DNA from: Pseudoclavibacter triregionum
GTDB lineage: Bacteria > Actinomycetota > Actinomycetes > Actinomycetales > Microbacteriaceae
DNA: 64,000 bases
NCBI GenBank assembly: GCA_910822395.1
Contig: OU365335.1
Span: forward strand, 1,736,001-1,800,000
Reading direction: 5' to 3'
The position numbers and the translations under genes were made by a program. The notes under the pieces are model-generated. The model searched no databases. It was given only the letters and a program-made list of their open reading frames with translations, and had not been told where the DNA came from. Shown in pieces: positions 48,253-58,570 of the stretch; the first letter of the stretch is position 1; each line of letters begins with the position of its first letter.

Positions 48253-50052
48253 ATGATCGAGCGCCTCTCCAGCTTCTTCGTCCGCACGCTCCGCGAGGAC
48301 CCGGTCGACGCGGAGGTCGCGAGCCACCGGCTGCTCGTCCGCGCCGGCTACATCCGCCGCCAGGCGCCGGGCGTGTTCGCGTGGCTGCCGCTCGGCCTGC
48401 GCGTGCGCCGCCGCGTCGAGGCGATCGTGCGCGAGGAGATGCGCCGCGCGGGCTCGCAGGAGGTCTTCTTCCCGGCGCTCCTGCCCGCCGACCTCTACCG
48501 CGAGACGAACCGCCTCGAGGACTTCGGCGACGGCATCTTCCGCCTCGAGGACCGCAAGGGCGCCGAGTACGTGCTCGCCCCGACGCACGAGGAGGCGTTC
48601 ACGCTCGCGGTGAAGGACCTCTACTCCTCCTATAAGGACCTCCCGCTCTCGATCTACCAGATCCAGGACAAGTACCGCGACGAGGCGCGTCCGCGCGCGG
48701 GCCTGCTCCGCGGTCGCGAGTTCTCGATGAAGGACGCCTACTCCTTCGACGTCGACGACGCCGGCCTCGAGCGCTCATACCAGGCGCAGCGCGACGCCTA
48801 CGAGCGCATCTTCACGCGCCTCGGCCTCGACTACGTCATCGCGGCCGCGGACGCCGGCGCCATGGGCGGCTCGAAGTCGGAGGAGTTCCTCCACCCGACG
48901 CCCGTCGGCGAGGACACCTTCTTCGTCGCGCCCTCCGGTCTCGCCGGCAACGTCGAGGCGTACGTCTCGACCCCGCCCTCCCCGGTCGAGCCGACCGCCA
49001 CGCCCGCGACGGCCTTCCCCTCGCCCGCGACGCCCACGATCGCGACCCTGGTCGACCACCTCAACCGCGAGATCCCGCACCCGGACGGCCGCGAGTGGAC
49101 CGCCGCCGACACGCTGAAGAACGTCGTCGTCGCGCTCACGCACCCTGACGGCACGCGCGAGCTCGTCGCCGTCGGCGTCCCCGGCGACCGCGAGGCCGAC
49201 CCGAAGCGCCTCGAGACCGCGCTCCAGCCCGCCGAGGTCGAGCCGGCCACCGAGGAGGACTTCGCGAAGCACCCCGGCCTCGTGAAGGGCTACATCGGCC
49301 CGTGGTCGGCGCAGGGCCAGGTGCTCGGCGAGAAGGCCTCGAGCGGCATCCGCTTCCTCCTCGACGCCTCGATCGGCGAGGGGACGGCCTGGGTCACTGG
49401 CGCGAACGTCCACGAGCAGCACGCCCACTCGGTCGTCGTCGGCCGCGACTTCACCCCGGACGGCCGCATCGAGGCCGCCGAGGTGCGCGCCGGCGACCCC
49501 GCCCCGGACGGCTCGGGCCCCATCCGCACCGAGCGCGGCACCGAGATCGGCCACGTCTTCCAGCTCGGCCGCAAGTACGCCGAGGCGCTCGGCCTCAAGG
49601 TGCTCGACGAGAACGGCAAGCTCGTCACCGTCACGATGGGCTCGTACGGCATCGGCGTCACGCGCGACCTCGCGCTCGTCGCCGAGCAGCGCCACGACGA
49701 GAAGGGCCTCATGTGGCCCGAGTCGATCGCGCCCTTCGACGCCTACGTCATCGCGACCGGCAAGGGCCCGGAGGCGCTCGAGGCGGCCGAGAAGATCGCC
49801 GCCGAGCTCGACGAGGCCGGCCTCGAGGTGCTCCTCGACGACCGCCCGAAGGTCTCGCCCGGCGTGAAGTTCGGCGACGCCGAGCTCATCGGCATCCCGT
49901 GGATCGTCATCGCGGGCCGCGGCGTCGCCGACGGCGAGGTCGAGCTCTGGCAGCGAGCGACGGGGGACCGGGAGGCCGTGAAGATCGCCGACGCCGCCGC
50001 CGAGCTGCGCCGCCGCCGCGAGGCGGCGATGGCCGTGGACGCGAAGGCCTGA
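48253..50052 (+). CDS. proS: Prolyl-tRNA synthetase (bacterial type)
   Basis: A 599-residue class II synthetase charging tRNA-Pro. Motif 1 lies around [20 protein letters not shown], motif 2 around [20 protein letters not shown] and motif 3 near [20 protein letters not shown]. Between motifs 2 and 3 the YbaK-like editing insert (about 230-400) is present, which clears Ala-tRNA-Pro. The C-terminal anticodon domain follows (about 490-580). In M. tuberculosis proS also lies between the rip1-ispG cluster and nusA. A strong terminator separates it from nusA. Confidence 0.96.
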   Translation: MIERLSSFFVRTLREDPVDAEVASHRLLVRAGYIRRQAPGVFAWLPLGLRVRRRVEAIVREEMRRAGSQEVFFPALLPADLYRETNRLEDFGDGIFRLEDRKGAEYVLAPTHEEAFTLAVKDLYSSYKDLPLSIYQIQDKYRDEARPRAGLLRGREFSMKDAYSFDVDDAGLERSYQAQRDAYERIFTRLGLDYVIAAADAGAMGGSKSEEFLHPTPVGEDTFFVAPSGLAGNVEAYVSTPPSPVEPTATPATAFPSPATPTIATLVDHLNREIPHPDGREWTAADTLKNVVVALTHPDGTRELVAVGVPGDREADPKRLETALQPAEVEPATEEDFAKHPGLVKGYIGPWSAQGQVLGEKASSGIRFLLDASIGEGTAWVTGANVHEQHAHSVVVGRDFTPDGRIEAAEVRAGDPAPDGSGPIRTERGTEIGHVFQLGRKYAEALGLKVLDENGKLVTVTMGSYGIGVTRDLALVAEQRHDEKGLMWPESIAPFDAYVIATGKGPEALEAAEKIAAELDEAGLEVLLDDRPKVSPGVKFGDAELIGIPWIVIAGRGVADGEVELWQRATGDREAVKIADAAAELRRRREAAMAVDAKA

Positions 50053-50095
50053 CGCCCGCTTCCAGACACCGCGCAGACGACATCCGCAGACCCTT

Positions 50096-50131
50096 CCGCA
50101 GGGCGCCTCGTACCCGCGAGGCGCCCTGCGG
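50096..50131 (+). terminator. Hairpin terminator after proS
   Basis: A perfect 15-bp stem (CCGCAGGGCGCCTCG and its complement) with a 6-nt loop, 43 nt after the proS stop and immediately before the nusA promoter. Confidence 0.8.
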
Positions 50132-50138
50132 CCTGCGC

Positions 50139-50144
50139 TAGACT
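50139..50144 (+). promoter_or_regulatory. nusA operon -10 box (TAGACT)
   Basis: TAGACT lies 33 nt before the nusA start, leaving a short leader that contains GAGGAG about 9 nt before the ATG. Unlike most genes here, nusA has a conventional leader. Confidence 0.5.
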
Positions 50145-50176
50145 CGCCGCTTCAGCTGAATAGAGGAGCCCGCACC

Positions 50177-51181
50177 ATGAAGATCGACCTCGCCGTCCTC
50201 CGCATGCTCGAGCGCGAGCGCGAGATCCCGTTCGAGGAGCTCGCGACCATCATCGAGCAGGCCATCCTCACCGCGTACCAGAAGCACGCGACCCAGGAGC
50301 TCGGCGAGACGCCGCCCCCGGAGGGCTCGCGCGTGCGCCTCGACCGCAAGACCGGCCAGGTCGACGTGCTCGTCCCCGAGCTCGACGAGGACGGCAACGT
50401 CATCGGCGAGGCCGTCGAGGAGCCGGACGACTTCGGCCGCATCGCGGCCTTCGCCGCGAAGCAGGTCATCACGCAGCGCATGCGCGACCTCGGCGACGAC
50501 AAGATCCTCGGCGAGTTCCGGGGCCGCGAGGGCGACATCATCGCGGGCGTCATCCAGCAGGGCACGAACCCGCGGATGATCCAGGTCGATCTCGGCGAGG
50601 TCGAGGGCGTCCTCCCGCCCGAGGAGCAGGTGCCGGGCGAGGACTACTCGCACGGCCGCCGCCTCCGCGTCTACGTGACGAAGGTCGAGCGCGGCACGCG
50701 CGGCCCGCAGATCACCGTCTCGCGCACGCACCCGGGCCTCGTCCGCCGCCTCTTCGCCCTCGAGGTGCCGGAGATCGACTCCGGCGTCGTCGAGATCGTC
50801 TCGCTCGCCCGCGAGGCCGGCCACCGCACGAAGATCGCCGTCCGCGCCACGCAGGAGGGCATCAACGCGAAGGGCGCCTGCATCGGCGAGCTCGGCGCGC
50901 GCGTCCGCGCCGTCACGAACGAGCTCGGCGCCGAGAAGATCGACATCGTCGACTACTCGGAGGACCTCGCGACCTTCGTCGCGAACGCCCTGAGCCCCGC
51001 GAAGGTCTCGTCGTCGTTCGTCATCGACCGCGCGACGAAGGCCGTCCGCGCCCTCGTGCCCGACTTCCAGCTCTCGCTCGCCATCGGCAAGGAGGGCCAG
51101 AACGCCCGCCTCGCGGCGAAGCTCACGGGCGCGCGCATCGACATCCAGCCCGACTCGATCCTCGAGGACGACGAGGCCTGA
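50177..51181 (+). CDS. nusA: Transcription termination/antitermination factor NusA
   Basis: A 334-residue RNA polymerase-binding factor. The N-terminal polymerase-binding domain (about 1-125), S1 domain (about 130-200, [19 protein letters not shown]) and two KH domains (about 205-325, with [19 protein letters not shown] and [20 protein letters not shown]) are complete; the acidic repeats of E. coli are lacking, as in other actinobacteria. It starts the nusA-ylxR-infB operon that couples transcription and translation initiation. Length is normal. Confidence 0.97.
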   Translation: MKIDLAVLRMLEREREIPFEELATIIEQAILTAYQKHATQELGETPPPEGSRVRLDRKTGQVDVLVPELDEDGNVIGEAVEEPDDFGRIAAFAAKQVITQRMRDLGDDKILGEFRGREGDIIAGVIQQGTNPRMIQVDLGEVEGVLPPEEQVPGEDYSHGRRLRVYVTKVERGTRGPQITVSRTHPGLVRRLFALEVPEIDSGVVEIVSLAREAGHRTKIAVRATQEGINAKGACIGELGARVRAVTNELGAEKIDIVDYSEDLATFVANALSPAKVSSSFVIDRATKAVRALVPDFQLSLAIGKEGQNARLAAKLTGARIDIQPDSILEDDEA

Positions 51182-51240
51182 TCCGCCCCGTCGCGGCGCG
51201 CGCGGCCGCCTGGACGGCGCGCGGGCGGGCGAGGAGTACT

Positions 51241-51540
51241 ATGGAATCTGTACGAATGTGCGTCGGATGCCGCACGCGTGCGCCCCGGTCCTCGCTCATC
51301 CGCGTGACGGCCGGTCCGGAGAGGCTCCTCGTCGATCGATCTGCGAGGCTCCCCGGTCGCGGCGCATGGCTGCATCCGGACCCCGGCTGCGTGGAGACCG
51401 CGCTCGCCAGGAGGGCCCTCGACCGGGCGCTCCGGGCGGCCGGCCGCTCGAGCGACGACGTCGCCGAGCTCGCCGCCCAGCTGGCCGCGCAGACGGCCAA
51501 CGACCAACAGAAGGCTGATCGGAACATGGACAACTCATGA
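51241..51540 (+). CDS. ylxR: YlxR (DUF448) RNA-binding protein
   Basis: A 99-residue protein with the DUF448 motif RMCVGCRTRAPRSSLIRV and GRGAWLHPDPGC, whose cysteines recall a small zinc or nucleic-acid site. In other bacteria YlxR binds RNase P RNA or regulates genes, and always lies between nusA and infB. The ATG at 51241 has GAGGAG 4 nt upstream, which is tight; an internal ATG at 51256 is an alternative that keeps the motif. Confidence 0.9.
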   Translation: MESVRMCVGCRTRAPRSSLIRVTAGPERLLVDRSARLPGRGAWLHPDPGCVETALARRALDRALRAAGRSSDDVAELAAQLAAQTANDQQKADRNMDNS

Positions 51541-51616
51541 GTGACTCGCGATGAGGCACGACATCCGACGTTAATGGTCCGCTCCCGGTTCCGGGACGGG
51601 CCCGGACAGGAGCAAA

Positions 51617-54412
51617 GTGGCAAAACCACGCGTACACGAGATCGCCAGCGAGATGGGCGTCGACTCGAAGACCGCCCTCAAGACGCTGCAGGACATGGGC
51701 GAGTTCGTGAAGAGTGCGTCCTCGAGCGTCGAGCCCCCCGTGGCCCGTCGCCTGCGCGACGCGCTGAAGCAGCAGCAGGCTGAGAGCGGCCAGGGCGGAT
51801 CGGCCGAGGCCAAGCCCGCCGCCGGCGCGCCCAAGCCGGGCGCGAAGCCCGGCTCGACCCCGAAGCCCGGCGCCGCCGCGCCCAAGCCCGGCGCGAAGCC
51901 GGCCGCCGCCCGCCCGAGCGCCGCGGCCCCGAAGCCCGGCGCGAAGCCCGTTATGGCCCCCGCCGACAAGCCCGCCGCCGCGACGCCGACCCCGGCCCAG
52001 GCCGCCCCCTCGGCGACCCCGGCCGCCAAGGCTCCGGCGACGCCGGCGCCCGCGACGCCCGCCTCGGCGACCCCCGGCTCGGCCGCGCCGAAGCCCGGCG
52101 CCGCGGCCCCGAAGCCCGGCGACGGCCCGGCCATCCCGCGTCCGCGCGGCCCGCGCCCCGGCCCTCGCCCCGGCAACAACCCCTTCGCCTCGCAGCAGGG
52201 CATGGGACGCCCGCGTCCCGGCAACAACCCGTTCGCGCCCCAGCAGGGCATGCGTCCGGGCGGCCCGCGCCCGCAGGCTCCCGGCGGCGCCCGCCCCGGC
52301 CCCGCGGCTCCGCGCCCCGGCCAGCCGCGCGTGCTCCCCGGCGCGCGTCCCCAGGGTCCCGGTCGTCCGGGCGGTCCCGGCCGTCCCGGCGGCGGTGGCG
52401 GCGCTCCCGGCGCGGGCGGCTTCGCCCGTCCCGGCAGCGGCGGACGCCCCGGCGGCCCCGCCCGCGGCGGCCGCGGCTCGACGGCCGGCGCGTTCGGTCG
52501 CGGCGGCGGCAAGTCGAAGGCCCGGAAGTCGAAGCGGACGAAGCGCGCCGAGTTCGAGATGCGGGAGGCGCCGTCGATCGGCGGCGTGAAGGTCCCGCGC
52601 GGCGACGGCGAGACGCTCATCCGCCTGCGCCGCGGCGCCTCGATCTCGGACTTCGCCGAGAAGATCGACGCGAGCCCCGGCGACCTCGTCACGGTGCTCT
52701 TCCACCTCGGCGAGATGGCCACGGCGACCGAGTCGCTCGACGAGGCCACCTTCGAGGTGCTCGGCGCCGAGCTCGGCTACCGCATCCAGATCGTCTCGCC
52801 CGAGGACGAGGACAAGGAGCTCCTCGAGAGCTTCCAGATCGACCTCGACCAGGAGCTCGAGGACGAGGACGACGACGTGCTGGTCGCGCGCCCGCCGGTC
52901 GTCACCGTCATGGGCCACGTCGACCACGGAAAGACGCGACTGCTCGACGCCATCCGGAACGCGAACGTCGTGGAGGGCGAGGCCGGCGGCATCACCCAGC
53001 ACATCGGCGCGTACCAGGTGCACACCGAGCACGAGGGCGTCGACCGCGCGATCACCTTCATCGACACCCCGGGTCACGAGGCCTTCACGGCCATGCGAGC
53101 CCGAGGCGCGAACGTCACCGACATCGCGATCCTCGTGGTCGCGGCGGACGACGGCATCATGCCCCAGACGATCGAGGCGCTGAACCACGCCCAGGCGGCC
53201 GAGGTGCCGATCGTCGTGGCCGTGAACAAGATCGACAAGCCGGAGGCGAACCCGCAGAAGGTGCGCGCGCAGCTCACCGAGTACGGGCTCGTGGCCGAGG
53301 AGTACGGCGGCGACACGATGTTCGTCGACGTCTCGGCGCGCGAGGGGCTCAACATCGACGGGCTCATCGAGGCCGTCCTCCTCACCGCCGACGCAGGCCT
53401 CGACCTCCGCGCGAACCCGGACAAGGACGCGCGAGGCATCGCCATCGAGGCGAAGCTCGACAAGGGCCGCGGCTCCGTCGCGACCGTGCTCGTGCAGTCG
53501 GGAACGCTCCGCGTGGGCGACCCGATCGTCGCGGGCACCGCGTACGGCCGCGTCCGCGCCATGCTCGACGAGAACGGCAACAGCGTGGAGGAGGCGGGCC
53601 CGTCCCGTCCCGTCCAGGTGCAGGGCCTCTCGTCCGTGCCGAAGGCCGGCGACTCGTTCCTCGTCACCGACGAGGATCGCACCGCCCGCCAGATCGCCGA
53701 GAAGCGCGAGGCCGTCGAGCGCAACGCGCTGCTCGCCAAGGCCCGCAAGCGCATCTCGCTCGAGGACTTCACGCGAGCCCTCGAGGAGGGCAAGGTCGAG
53801 TCGCTCAACCTCATCATCAAGGGCGACGTCTCGGGTGCCGTCGAGGCGCTCGAGGAGTCGCTCCTCAAGATCGAGGTCGACGAGTCGGTCCAGCTGCGGA
53901 TCATCCACCGGGGCGTCGGCGCGGTCACGGAGTCGGACGTCAACCTCGCGACGGTCGACAACGCGATCATCATCGGCTTCAACGTGCGTCCCGACTCGAA
54001 GGCCCGCGACCGCGCGGCTCGCGAGGGCGTGGACATCCGGTTCTACTCGGTCATCTACAACGCGCTCGAGGACATCGAGAACTCGCTCAAGGGCATGCTC
54101 AAGCCCGAGTACGAGGAGGTCCAGTCGGGCGTCGCGGAGATCCTCGAGGTGTTCCGCTCGTCGAAGTTCGGCAACATCGCGGGCTGCATCGTGCGCTCCG
54201 GCACGATCACGCGCAACGCGAAGGCGCGCATCATCCGCGACGGCGTCGTCCTCGCGGACGGGCTCGCCATCGAGTCGCTGCGCCGCTTCAAGGACGACGT
54301 CACCGAGGTCCGCACGGACTTCGAGTGCGGCATCGGCCTCGGCAAGTTCAACGACATCCAGATCGGCGACGAGATCGAGACCACCGAGATGGTCGAGAAG
54401 CCGCGCGTCTAG
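51617..54412 (+). CDS. infB: Translation initiation factor IF-2
   Basis: A 931-residue GTPase that brings initiator tRNA to the 30S subunit. A small N-terminal IF2_N domain (about 1-50, [20 protein letters not shown]) is followed by a Pro/Ala/Gly/Lys-rich disordered stretch of about 250 residues, a second IF2_N region (about 315-390), then the G domain with G1 GHVDHGKT at 433-440, DTPGHEAF and NKIDKPEA, and domains II-IV. Residues 60-310 are low-complexity, rich in PKPGAKP and RPGG units. The GTG at 51617 has AGGAG 4 nt upstream. Confidence 0.97.
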   Translation: MAKPRVHEIASEMGVDSKTALKTLQDMGEFVKSASSSVEPPVARRLRDALKQQQAESGQGGSAEAKPAAGAPKPGAKPGSTPKPGAAAPKPGAKPAAARPSAAAPKPGAKPVMAPADKPAAATPTPAQAAPSATPAAKAPATPAPATPASATPGSAAPKPGAAAPKPGDGPAIPRPRGPRPGPRPGNNPFASQQGMGRPRPGNNPFAPQQGMRPGGPRPQAPGGARPGPAAPRPGQPRVLPGARPQGPGRPGGPGRPGGGGGAPGAGGFARPGSGGRPGGPARGGRGSTAGAFGRGGGKSKARKSKRTKRAEFEMREAPSIGGVKVPRGDGETLIRLRRGASISDFAEKIDASPGDLVTVLFHLGEMATATESLDEATFEVLGAELGYRIQIVSPEDEDKELLESFQIDLDQELEDEDDDVLVARPPVVTVMGHVDHGKTRLLDAIRNANVVEGEAGGITQHIGAYQVHTEHEGVDRAITFIDTPGHEAFTAMRARGANVTDIAILVVAADDGIMPQTIEALNHAQAAEVPIVVAVNKIDKPEANPQKVRAQLTEYGLVAEEYGGDTMFVDVSAREGLNIDGLIEAVLLTADAGLDLRANPDKDARGIAIEAKLDKGRGSVATVLVQSGTLRVGDPIVAGTAYGRVRAMLDENGNSVEEAGPSRPVQVQGLSSVPKAGDSFLVTDEDRTARQIAEKREAVERNALLAKARKRISLEDFTRALEEGKVESLNLIIKGDVSGAVEALEESLLKIEVDESVQLRIIHRGVGAVTESDVNLATVDNAIIIGFNVRPDSKARDRAAREGVDIRFYSVIYNALEDIENSLKGMLKPEYEEVQSGVAEILEVFRSSKFGNIAGCIVRSGTITRNAKARIIRDGVVLADGLAIESLRRFKDDVTEVRTDFECGIGLGKFNDIQIGDEIETTEMVEKPRV

Positions 54413-54430
54413 CGCATCGCATCACCGTCG

Positions 54431-54466
54431 GCGAGGGCGGGTCCGCATCTGCGGCCCCGCCCTCGC
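54431..54466 (+). terminator. Hairpin terminator after infB
   Basis: An 11-bp perfect stem (GCGAGGGCGGG with its complement), one mismatch and 4 further pairs around an ATCT loop, 19 nt after the infB stop. It may reduce rbfA read-through. Confidence 0.75.
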
Positions 54467-54526
54467 TGGCATCATGGCCCTGACGCCGCCGACGCGGCGC
54501 CGAGGGCCCCGGCAGAAGGAGACATC

Positions 54527-55006
54527 ATGGTCGACCACGCGCGCGCCGTCCGGCTCGCGGACCGCATCAAGGTCATCGTCGCGAAGGCGCTCGAGCGGGG
54601 CGTCAAGGACCCTCGGCTCGGCTTCGTCACCATCACGGACGTCCGGGTGACGGGCGACCTCCAGCACGCGAGCGTGTTCTACACGGTCTACGGCTCGGAG
54701 GAGGAGCGCCGCGACACCGCGGCCGCCCTGAAGTCGGCGACGGGCATGCTCCGCACCGAGGTGGGCCGCAACATCACCTCGCGGCTCACGCCGACGCTCG
54801 AGTTCATCCCGGACGCCATCCCGGAGAACGCCGAGTCGATCGAGGCGCTCCTGCGCGAGGCGCGCGAGCGCGACGCCGCGATCGAGGAGCAGAAGAAGTC
54901 GGCCCGCTACGCCGGCGACGAGGACCCGTACGTGAAGCCGCGGGAGCGAGCGGAGGACGACGACGCGGGCGCCGAGGAGGCGGGCGACGCCGCGCCTCGC
55001 GCCTAG
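54527..55006 (+). CDS. rbfA: Ribosome-binding factor A
   Basis: A 159-residue KH-fold protein needed for 16S rRNA maturation and 30S assembly. The family core covers residues about 5-112, with ADRIKVIVAKALERGVKDPR, FVTITDVRVTGDLQHASVFY and RLTPTLEFIPD. The C-terminal 40 residues are acidic and disordered. The ATG has AAGGAG 6 nt upstream. The usual truB partner is 2.1 kb away, past two minus-strand genes. Confidence 0.95.
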   Translation: MVDHARAVRLADRIKVIVAKALERGVKDPRLGFVTITDVRVTGDLQHASVFYTVYGSEEERRDTAAALKSATGMLRTEVGRNITSRLTPTLEFIPDAIPENAESIEALLREARERDAAIEEQKKSARYAGDEDPYVKPRERAEDDDAGAEEAGDAAPRA

Positions 55007-55036
55007 CGGCCTCCCGCGACGATCCTCCCGCGACGC

Positions 55037-56035
55037 TCACGGTCCGCCGGGACGGCCCTCTCCAGGGAGGGCGATTCCGCCGTCCCCCTCGTCGACGGCG
55101 AGGCCGTCGGCGAGGAGCGAGTCGAGCGCCTTCGCATAGCGCTCGTCCTCGCCGTGGCGGCCCTCGAGCTCGGCGCGCGGCACGGCGCCGTGCGCGCGGA
55201 GCTCGGCGAGGAGCCTCCCGCGCATCTCGCGGAGGCTGCCGGCGAAGCGCGGCTGGGCGCGGCGCGGGGGAGCGGCGCCCTCCTCGAGCGGCGGGCGGCC
55301 GGCGGCGAGCCAGGCGCAGGCGTCGGCGATCGGGCAGGCCTCGCAGCGGGGCGAGCGGGCCGTGCAGGCGACCGCGCCGAGCTCCATGGCGCCCTGCGCG
55401 AAGGCGACGGCCTCGGCCCGGACGGCGCCGTCGAGGGCGCGGGACCAGGCGACCGCGTCACGGCGGGGGCTCGGGGCCGAGGCATCCGCCCGCCCCTCGA
55501 TCGCGCGCGCGAGCACGCGCCGCACGTTCGTGTCGACGACCGCGGCGGGGATGCCGAAGGCGAAGGCCGCGACCGCCCCCGCGGTGTAGGGACCGATGCC
55601 CGGCAGCGCGAGCAGCGCCTCGACGCTCGCGGGCACCTCGCCGCCGTGCCGCTCGACGATCGCCTCGGCGCAGGCCCGCAGCCGCAGCGCGCGGCGCGGG
55701 TAGCCGAGGCGCTCCCAGGCGCGGATGGCGTCGGCATCGCTCGCAGCGGCGAAGGTGGCGGCGTCGGGCCAGCGCTCGAGGAATGCCTCCCAGCGGGGCG
55801 CGACGCGCGCGACCTGGGTCTGCTGGCTCATGACCTCCGAGACGAGCACGCCCCAGGGCGTTGTCCCCGGCCGGCGCCAGGGGAGGTCGCGCGCCTCCTC
55901 GGCGAACCAGGCGCCGACGCGGCGGACGAGCTCGAGGCGGCGCTCCCGCTCGGCGGGCGGCTCGACCTCGGCACCTGCGTCGAAGACGGCGCCGTCGTCG
56001 GTGCCGGCGCCCGCGCCGGGCGCGGCCTCGCTCAC
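55037..56035 (-). CDS. mutY: A/G-specific adenine DNA glycosylase
   Basis: A 332-residue HhH-GPD DNA glycosylase that removes adenine opposite 8-oxoguanine. The catalytic Glu67 lies in SEVMSQQTQVARV, the helix-hairpin-helix in LLALPGIGPYTAGAVAAFAF, the catalytic Asp168 in VVDTNVRRV, and the 4Fe-4S cluster is held by C224, C231, C234 and C240 (C-x6-C-x2-C-x5-C). The C-terminal NUDIX-like domain that reads 8-oxoG in E. coli is missing; instead there is a short winged-helix-like end, as in many actinobacterial MutY. The GTG start overlaps the panE stop (GTGA), so both are translated together. It is convergent with rbfA. Confidence 0.94.
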   Translation of the reverse strand: MSEAAPGAGAGTDDGAVFDAGAEVEPPAERERRLELVRRVGAWFAEEARDLPWRRPGTTPWGVLVSEVMSQQTQVARVAPRWEAFLERWPDAATFAAASDADAIRAWERLGYPRRALRLRACAEAIVERHGGEVPASVEALLALPGIGPYTAGAVAAFAFGIPAAVVDTNVRRVLARAIEGRADASAPSPRRDAVAWSRALDGAVRAEAVAFAQGAMELGAVACTARSPRCEACPIADACAWLAAGRPPLEEGAAPPRRAQPRFAGSLREMRGRLLAELRAHGAVPRAELEGRHGEDERYAKALDSLLADGLAVDEGDGGIALPGEGRPGGP

Positions 56036-57042
56036 GCGCCCTCGGGGAGGGCGATCCGGGCGGCGAGCTCGTCGTGCGAGAGGTGCGCGCCGCCGCGCTC
56101 GATCTCGTCGACGATCGCCTCGAGCGCGCGCGTGACGGGGGAGGAGAGGCCGTGCGACTCGGCGACCGCGGCCGCGCGGCCGCCGAGCTCGGCGTTCTCG
56201 GTCGGGACGCCGCGGCGCAGGCTCTGGAGGGTCGAGCCGGGGTTCGGCACCTCGCCGAAGTAGGGGCCGAACTTCGCGACCTCCGTCGCCGCCGCCTCGA
56301 GCGGGCCGCTCGCGAGCGCGGAACGCAGCGCCGGCCAGAGCATCGGCAGCGGGGCGAGCTCGACGCCCTCCGCGGCCGCCGCGCGCACGCCCTCGCGCAT
56401 CGACGCGGCCATGATGCGGACCAGGCGCGGGTCGGCGAGGCCGTCCTGCACGCTCGTGCCGAGGATCGCGGGCAGCGCGTTGAGGTGGTTCGCGATGAGC
56501 TTCGACCACTGGGCGCCCGCGAAGTTCGCGATCGCGCGCGTCGGCATCGCCTCGTCGAGGACGGCCGCGACCCCGCGGGCGAGGGCCGAGGGCTCCTCCG
56601 AGCCGAGCCCCACGACCGTCTCGCCGGGGCCGGTGAGCTCGATGCGGCCCTCCCCGTGGTTCGTCGCCGCGAACATCGAGAGGCCGCCGAGGATGCGGGC
56701 GCGCGGGCCGAGCGCCTCGCGCGCGAGCTCCGGGCCGGAGACGCCGTTCTGGAGGACGAGCACGGGCGTCCCGAGGCACGACTCGCGGCTCGCCCGGAGC
56801 GCGGCGCCGACGTCGTGGAGCTTCGTCGCGCAGAGCACGAGCTCGACCTCGGCGGGCAGGCGCTCGCCCGCCTCGACGCGCGCGACGTGCTCGCCGGCGC
56901 GGCCGGTGAGGCGGAGCCCGTCGCGGCGGATCGCCTCGAGCGTGCGGCCCCGCGCGGCGACCGCGAGCTCGTGGCCCGCGCGGTCGAGCGTCGCGGCGAA
57001 GACGCCCCCGACGGCCCCGGCTCCGATGACGCCGATCCTCAT
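56032..57042 (-). CDS. panE: 2-Dehydropantoate 2-reductase family protein
   Basis: A 336-residue ketopantoate reductase-like enzyme. The N-terminal NADPH motif IGVIGAGAVGGVFAATL and catalytic Lys region (QWSKLIANHLNALPAILG) fit the ApbA/PanE fold, with the C-terminal helical domain (about 180-330). PanE reduces ketopantoate in pantothenate synthesis, but the family includes paralogs with other substrates, so the role is likely rather than proven. The ATG has GGGAG 4 nt upstream. It is divergent from truB and coupled to mutY. Confidence 0.85.
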   Translation of the reverse strand: MRIGVIGAGAVGGVFAATLDRAGHELAVAARGRTLEAIRRDGLRLTGRAGEHVARVEAGERLPAEVELVLCATKLHDVGAALRASRESCLGTPVLVLQNGVSGPELAREALGPRARILGGLSMFAATNHGEGRIELTGPGETVVGLGSEEPSALARGVAAVLDEAMPTRAIANFAGAQWSKLIANHLNALPAILGTSVQDGLADPRLVRIMAASMREGVRAAAAEGVELAPLPMLWPALRSALASGPLEAAATEVAKFGPYFGEVPNPGSTLQSLRRGVPTENAELGGRAAAVAESHGLSSPVTRALEAIVDEIERGGAHLSHDELAARIALPEGA

Positions 57043-57100
57043 GCTGCTCCCTCGATCGCGAACCCCGCCGACCGCCTGGGACGGGCCTCGGGGACCGGCC

Positions 57101-57106
57101 TAGGAT
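57101..57106 (+). promoter_or_regulatory. truB -10 box (TAGGAT)
   Basis: TAGGAT ends 11 nt before the ATG at 57117. The upstream in-frame ATG at 57105 overlaps the box and is disfavoured; no ribosome site serves either. Confidence 0.45.
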
Positions 57107-57116
57107 GGCTGGCGAC

Positions 57117-58103
57117 ATGCCTCAGGATCCTAGCCGCGCCCCGCACGGCATCGCCCTCGTCGACAAGCCCGCCGGACGCACGAGCCACGACGTCGTCGCC
57201 TGGGCCCGGAAGAGCCTCGGCACCCGCAAGGTCGGGCACGCCGGCACCCTCGATCCGATGGCGACGGGCCTGCTCGTGCTCGGCGTCGGCCACGCGACGC
57301 GCCTGCTCACCTTCCTCGTCGGCGAGGACAAGGAGTACCTCGCGACGATCCGCCTCGGCCAGACGACGACGACCGAGGACGCCGAGGGCGAGCTCCTTGA
57401 GACGGCCGAGCCGGCCCTCGTCGACGCCCTCGACGAGACGCGCGTCGCCTCGGCCATGGCGTCCCTCACCGGCGAGCTCGACCAGGTGCCCTCGGCCGTG
57501 AGCGCGATCAAGGTCGACGGCGTCCGCGCCTACAAGCGGGTGCGCGACGGCGAGCAGGTGGAGCTCGCGGCGCGGAGGGTGACGATCCGCGAGTTCGAGC
57601 GGCTCGGGATGCGGCGGGAGACGCTCGGCGGCGCGGGCGACGACGGCTTCGCGCAGGTGCTCGACGTGGACGTCCGCGTCGTGTGCACCTCCGGCACGTA
57701 CATCCGGGCGCTCGCCCGCGACCTCGGCGAGGCGCTCGGAGTCGGCGCGCACCTCACGGCGCTGCGCCGCACCCGGGTCGGCGCCTTCCGCGTCGAGGAA
57801 GCTGCGACGACTGACGATCCGCTCCCCCGCGAGGCGCTCATGCCGAGCGCGGAGGTCGCGGGACGCCGCTTCGGCGTGCTCGACCTCACGGAGCAGGAGG
57901 CCATCGACCTCGGCCACGGCAAGCGCATCGACGTGCCGGCCGGCGCGCCCGAAGGGGAGAGCCCCCTCGCGGGCATCGCCCCGGACGGCCGCCTCGTCGG
58001 GCTCGTCGGCGTCTCCGGGAGCACGGCGAAGTCGATCCTGAACTTCCCGGCGGAGGAGCCGGCCGCGGAGCCGGCCGAGCGCGTCGAGGAGGCGGGCGCA
58101 TGA
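57117..58103 (+). CDS. truB: tRNA pseudouridine55 synthase
   Basis: A 328-residue enzyme forming pseudouridine 55 in the T-loop of tRNAs. The catalytic Asp lies in VGHAGTLDPMATGLLVLGVG; other family strands are GIALVDKPAGRTSHDVVAW, the KEYLATIRLGQTTTTEDAEG segment, SAIKVDGVRAYKRVRDG and CTSGTYIRALARDLGEALG. The C-terminal actinobacterial TruB extension is present (about 225-310). The 57117 start gives MPQDPSRAPHG, the usual short N-terminus. Its stop overlaps the next gene by 4 nt. Confidence 0.95.
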   Translation: MPQDPSRAPHGIALVDKPAGRTSHDVVAWARKSLGTRKVGHAGTLDPMATGLLVLGVGHATRLLTFLVGEDKEYLATIRLGQTTTTEDAEGELLETAEPALVDALDETRVASAMASLTGELDQVPSAVSAIKVDGVRAYKRVRDGEQVELAARRVTIREFERLGMRRETLGGAGDDGFAQVLDVDVRVVCTSGTYIRALARDLGEALGVGAHLTALRRTRVGAFRVEEAATTDDPLPREALMPSAEVAGRRFGVLDLTEQEAIDLGHGKRIDVPAGAPEGESPLAGIAPDGRLVGLVGVSGSTAKSILNFPAEEPAAEPAERVEEAGA

Positions 58104-58480
58104 TCGAGTGGCTCTCGTGGGCGGAGGCCGCGATCTGCGCGCTCGCCGGCGTCGTCTGCCTCGTCGCGGCGGGAATGGGGCGGAAGCCCGACGACCTCAC
58201 CGTCGGCGTCTCGGCCGTGGGCTGGCTCGGGCTCGTCGTCGACGTCGTCCTGTGCCTCGCGGGGCCCGCGATGGGCAACCCCTGCCTCGGCGACGGCCTC
58301 GAGCTCTGGCTCTACCTGCTCACGGCGATCATCATCCCGCCGGCCGCGGTCTTCTGGGGGCTCATCGAGCGCTCGCGCTGGAGCACGGCCATCCTCGGCG
58401 TCGCGATGCTCGCCGTCGCGGTCATGATCGTGCGGATGCAGCAGATCTGGGTGGGGGCGGGGCCGCTCCTCGTCGGCTAG
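58100..58480 (+). CDS. Small four-helix membrane protein, unknown function
   Basis: A 126-residue protein with four hydrophobic segments at about 5-24, 36-54, 66-86 and 91-110, and few charged residues. No family is recognised. It begins inside the truB stop codon (ATGA), so it is translated with truB. The layout is like small conserved membrane proteins scattered through Micrococcales operons; a transport or scaffold role cannot be told. Confidence 0.65.
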   Translation: MIEWLSWAEAAICALAGVVCLVAAGMGRKPDDLTVGVSAVGWLGLVVDVVLCLAGPAMGNPCLGDGLELWLYLLTAIIIPPAAVFWGLIERSRWSTAILGVAMLAVAVMIVRMQQIWVGAGPLLVG

Positions 58481-58556
58481 CGGGCAGGACGGCGGCGGCG
58501 CGGCCGCCCTGACCGCCCGCGCCTGCGTGAGTGGCGTCCCCGGCCGACCCGAGTGG

Positions 58557-58562
58557 GATACT
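58557..58562 (+). promoter_or_regulatory. -10 box (GATACT) of the 58571 gene
   Basis: GATACT, preceded by TGG as a possible extended -10, ends 9 nt before the ATG at 58571. A GTG at 58553 would lie upstream of the transcription start and is disfavoured. Confidence 0.4.
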
Positions 58563-58570
58563 GGACGCCT

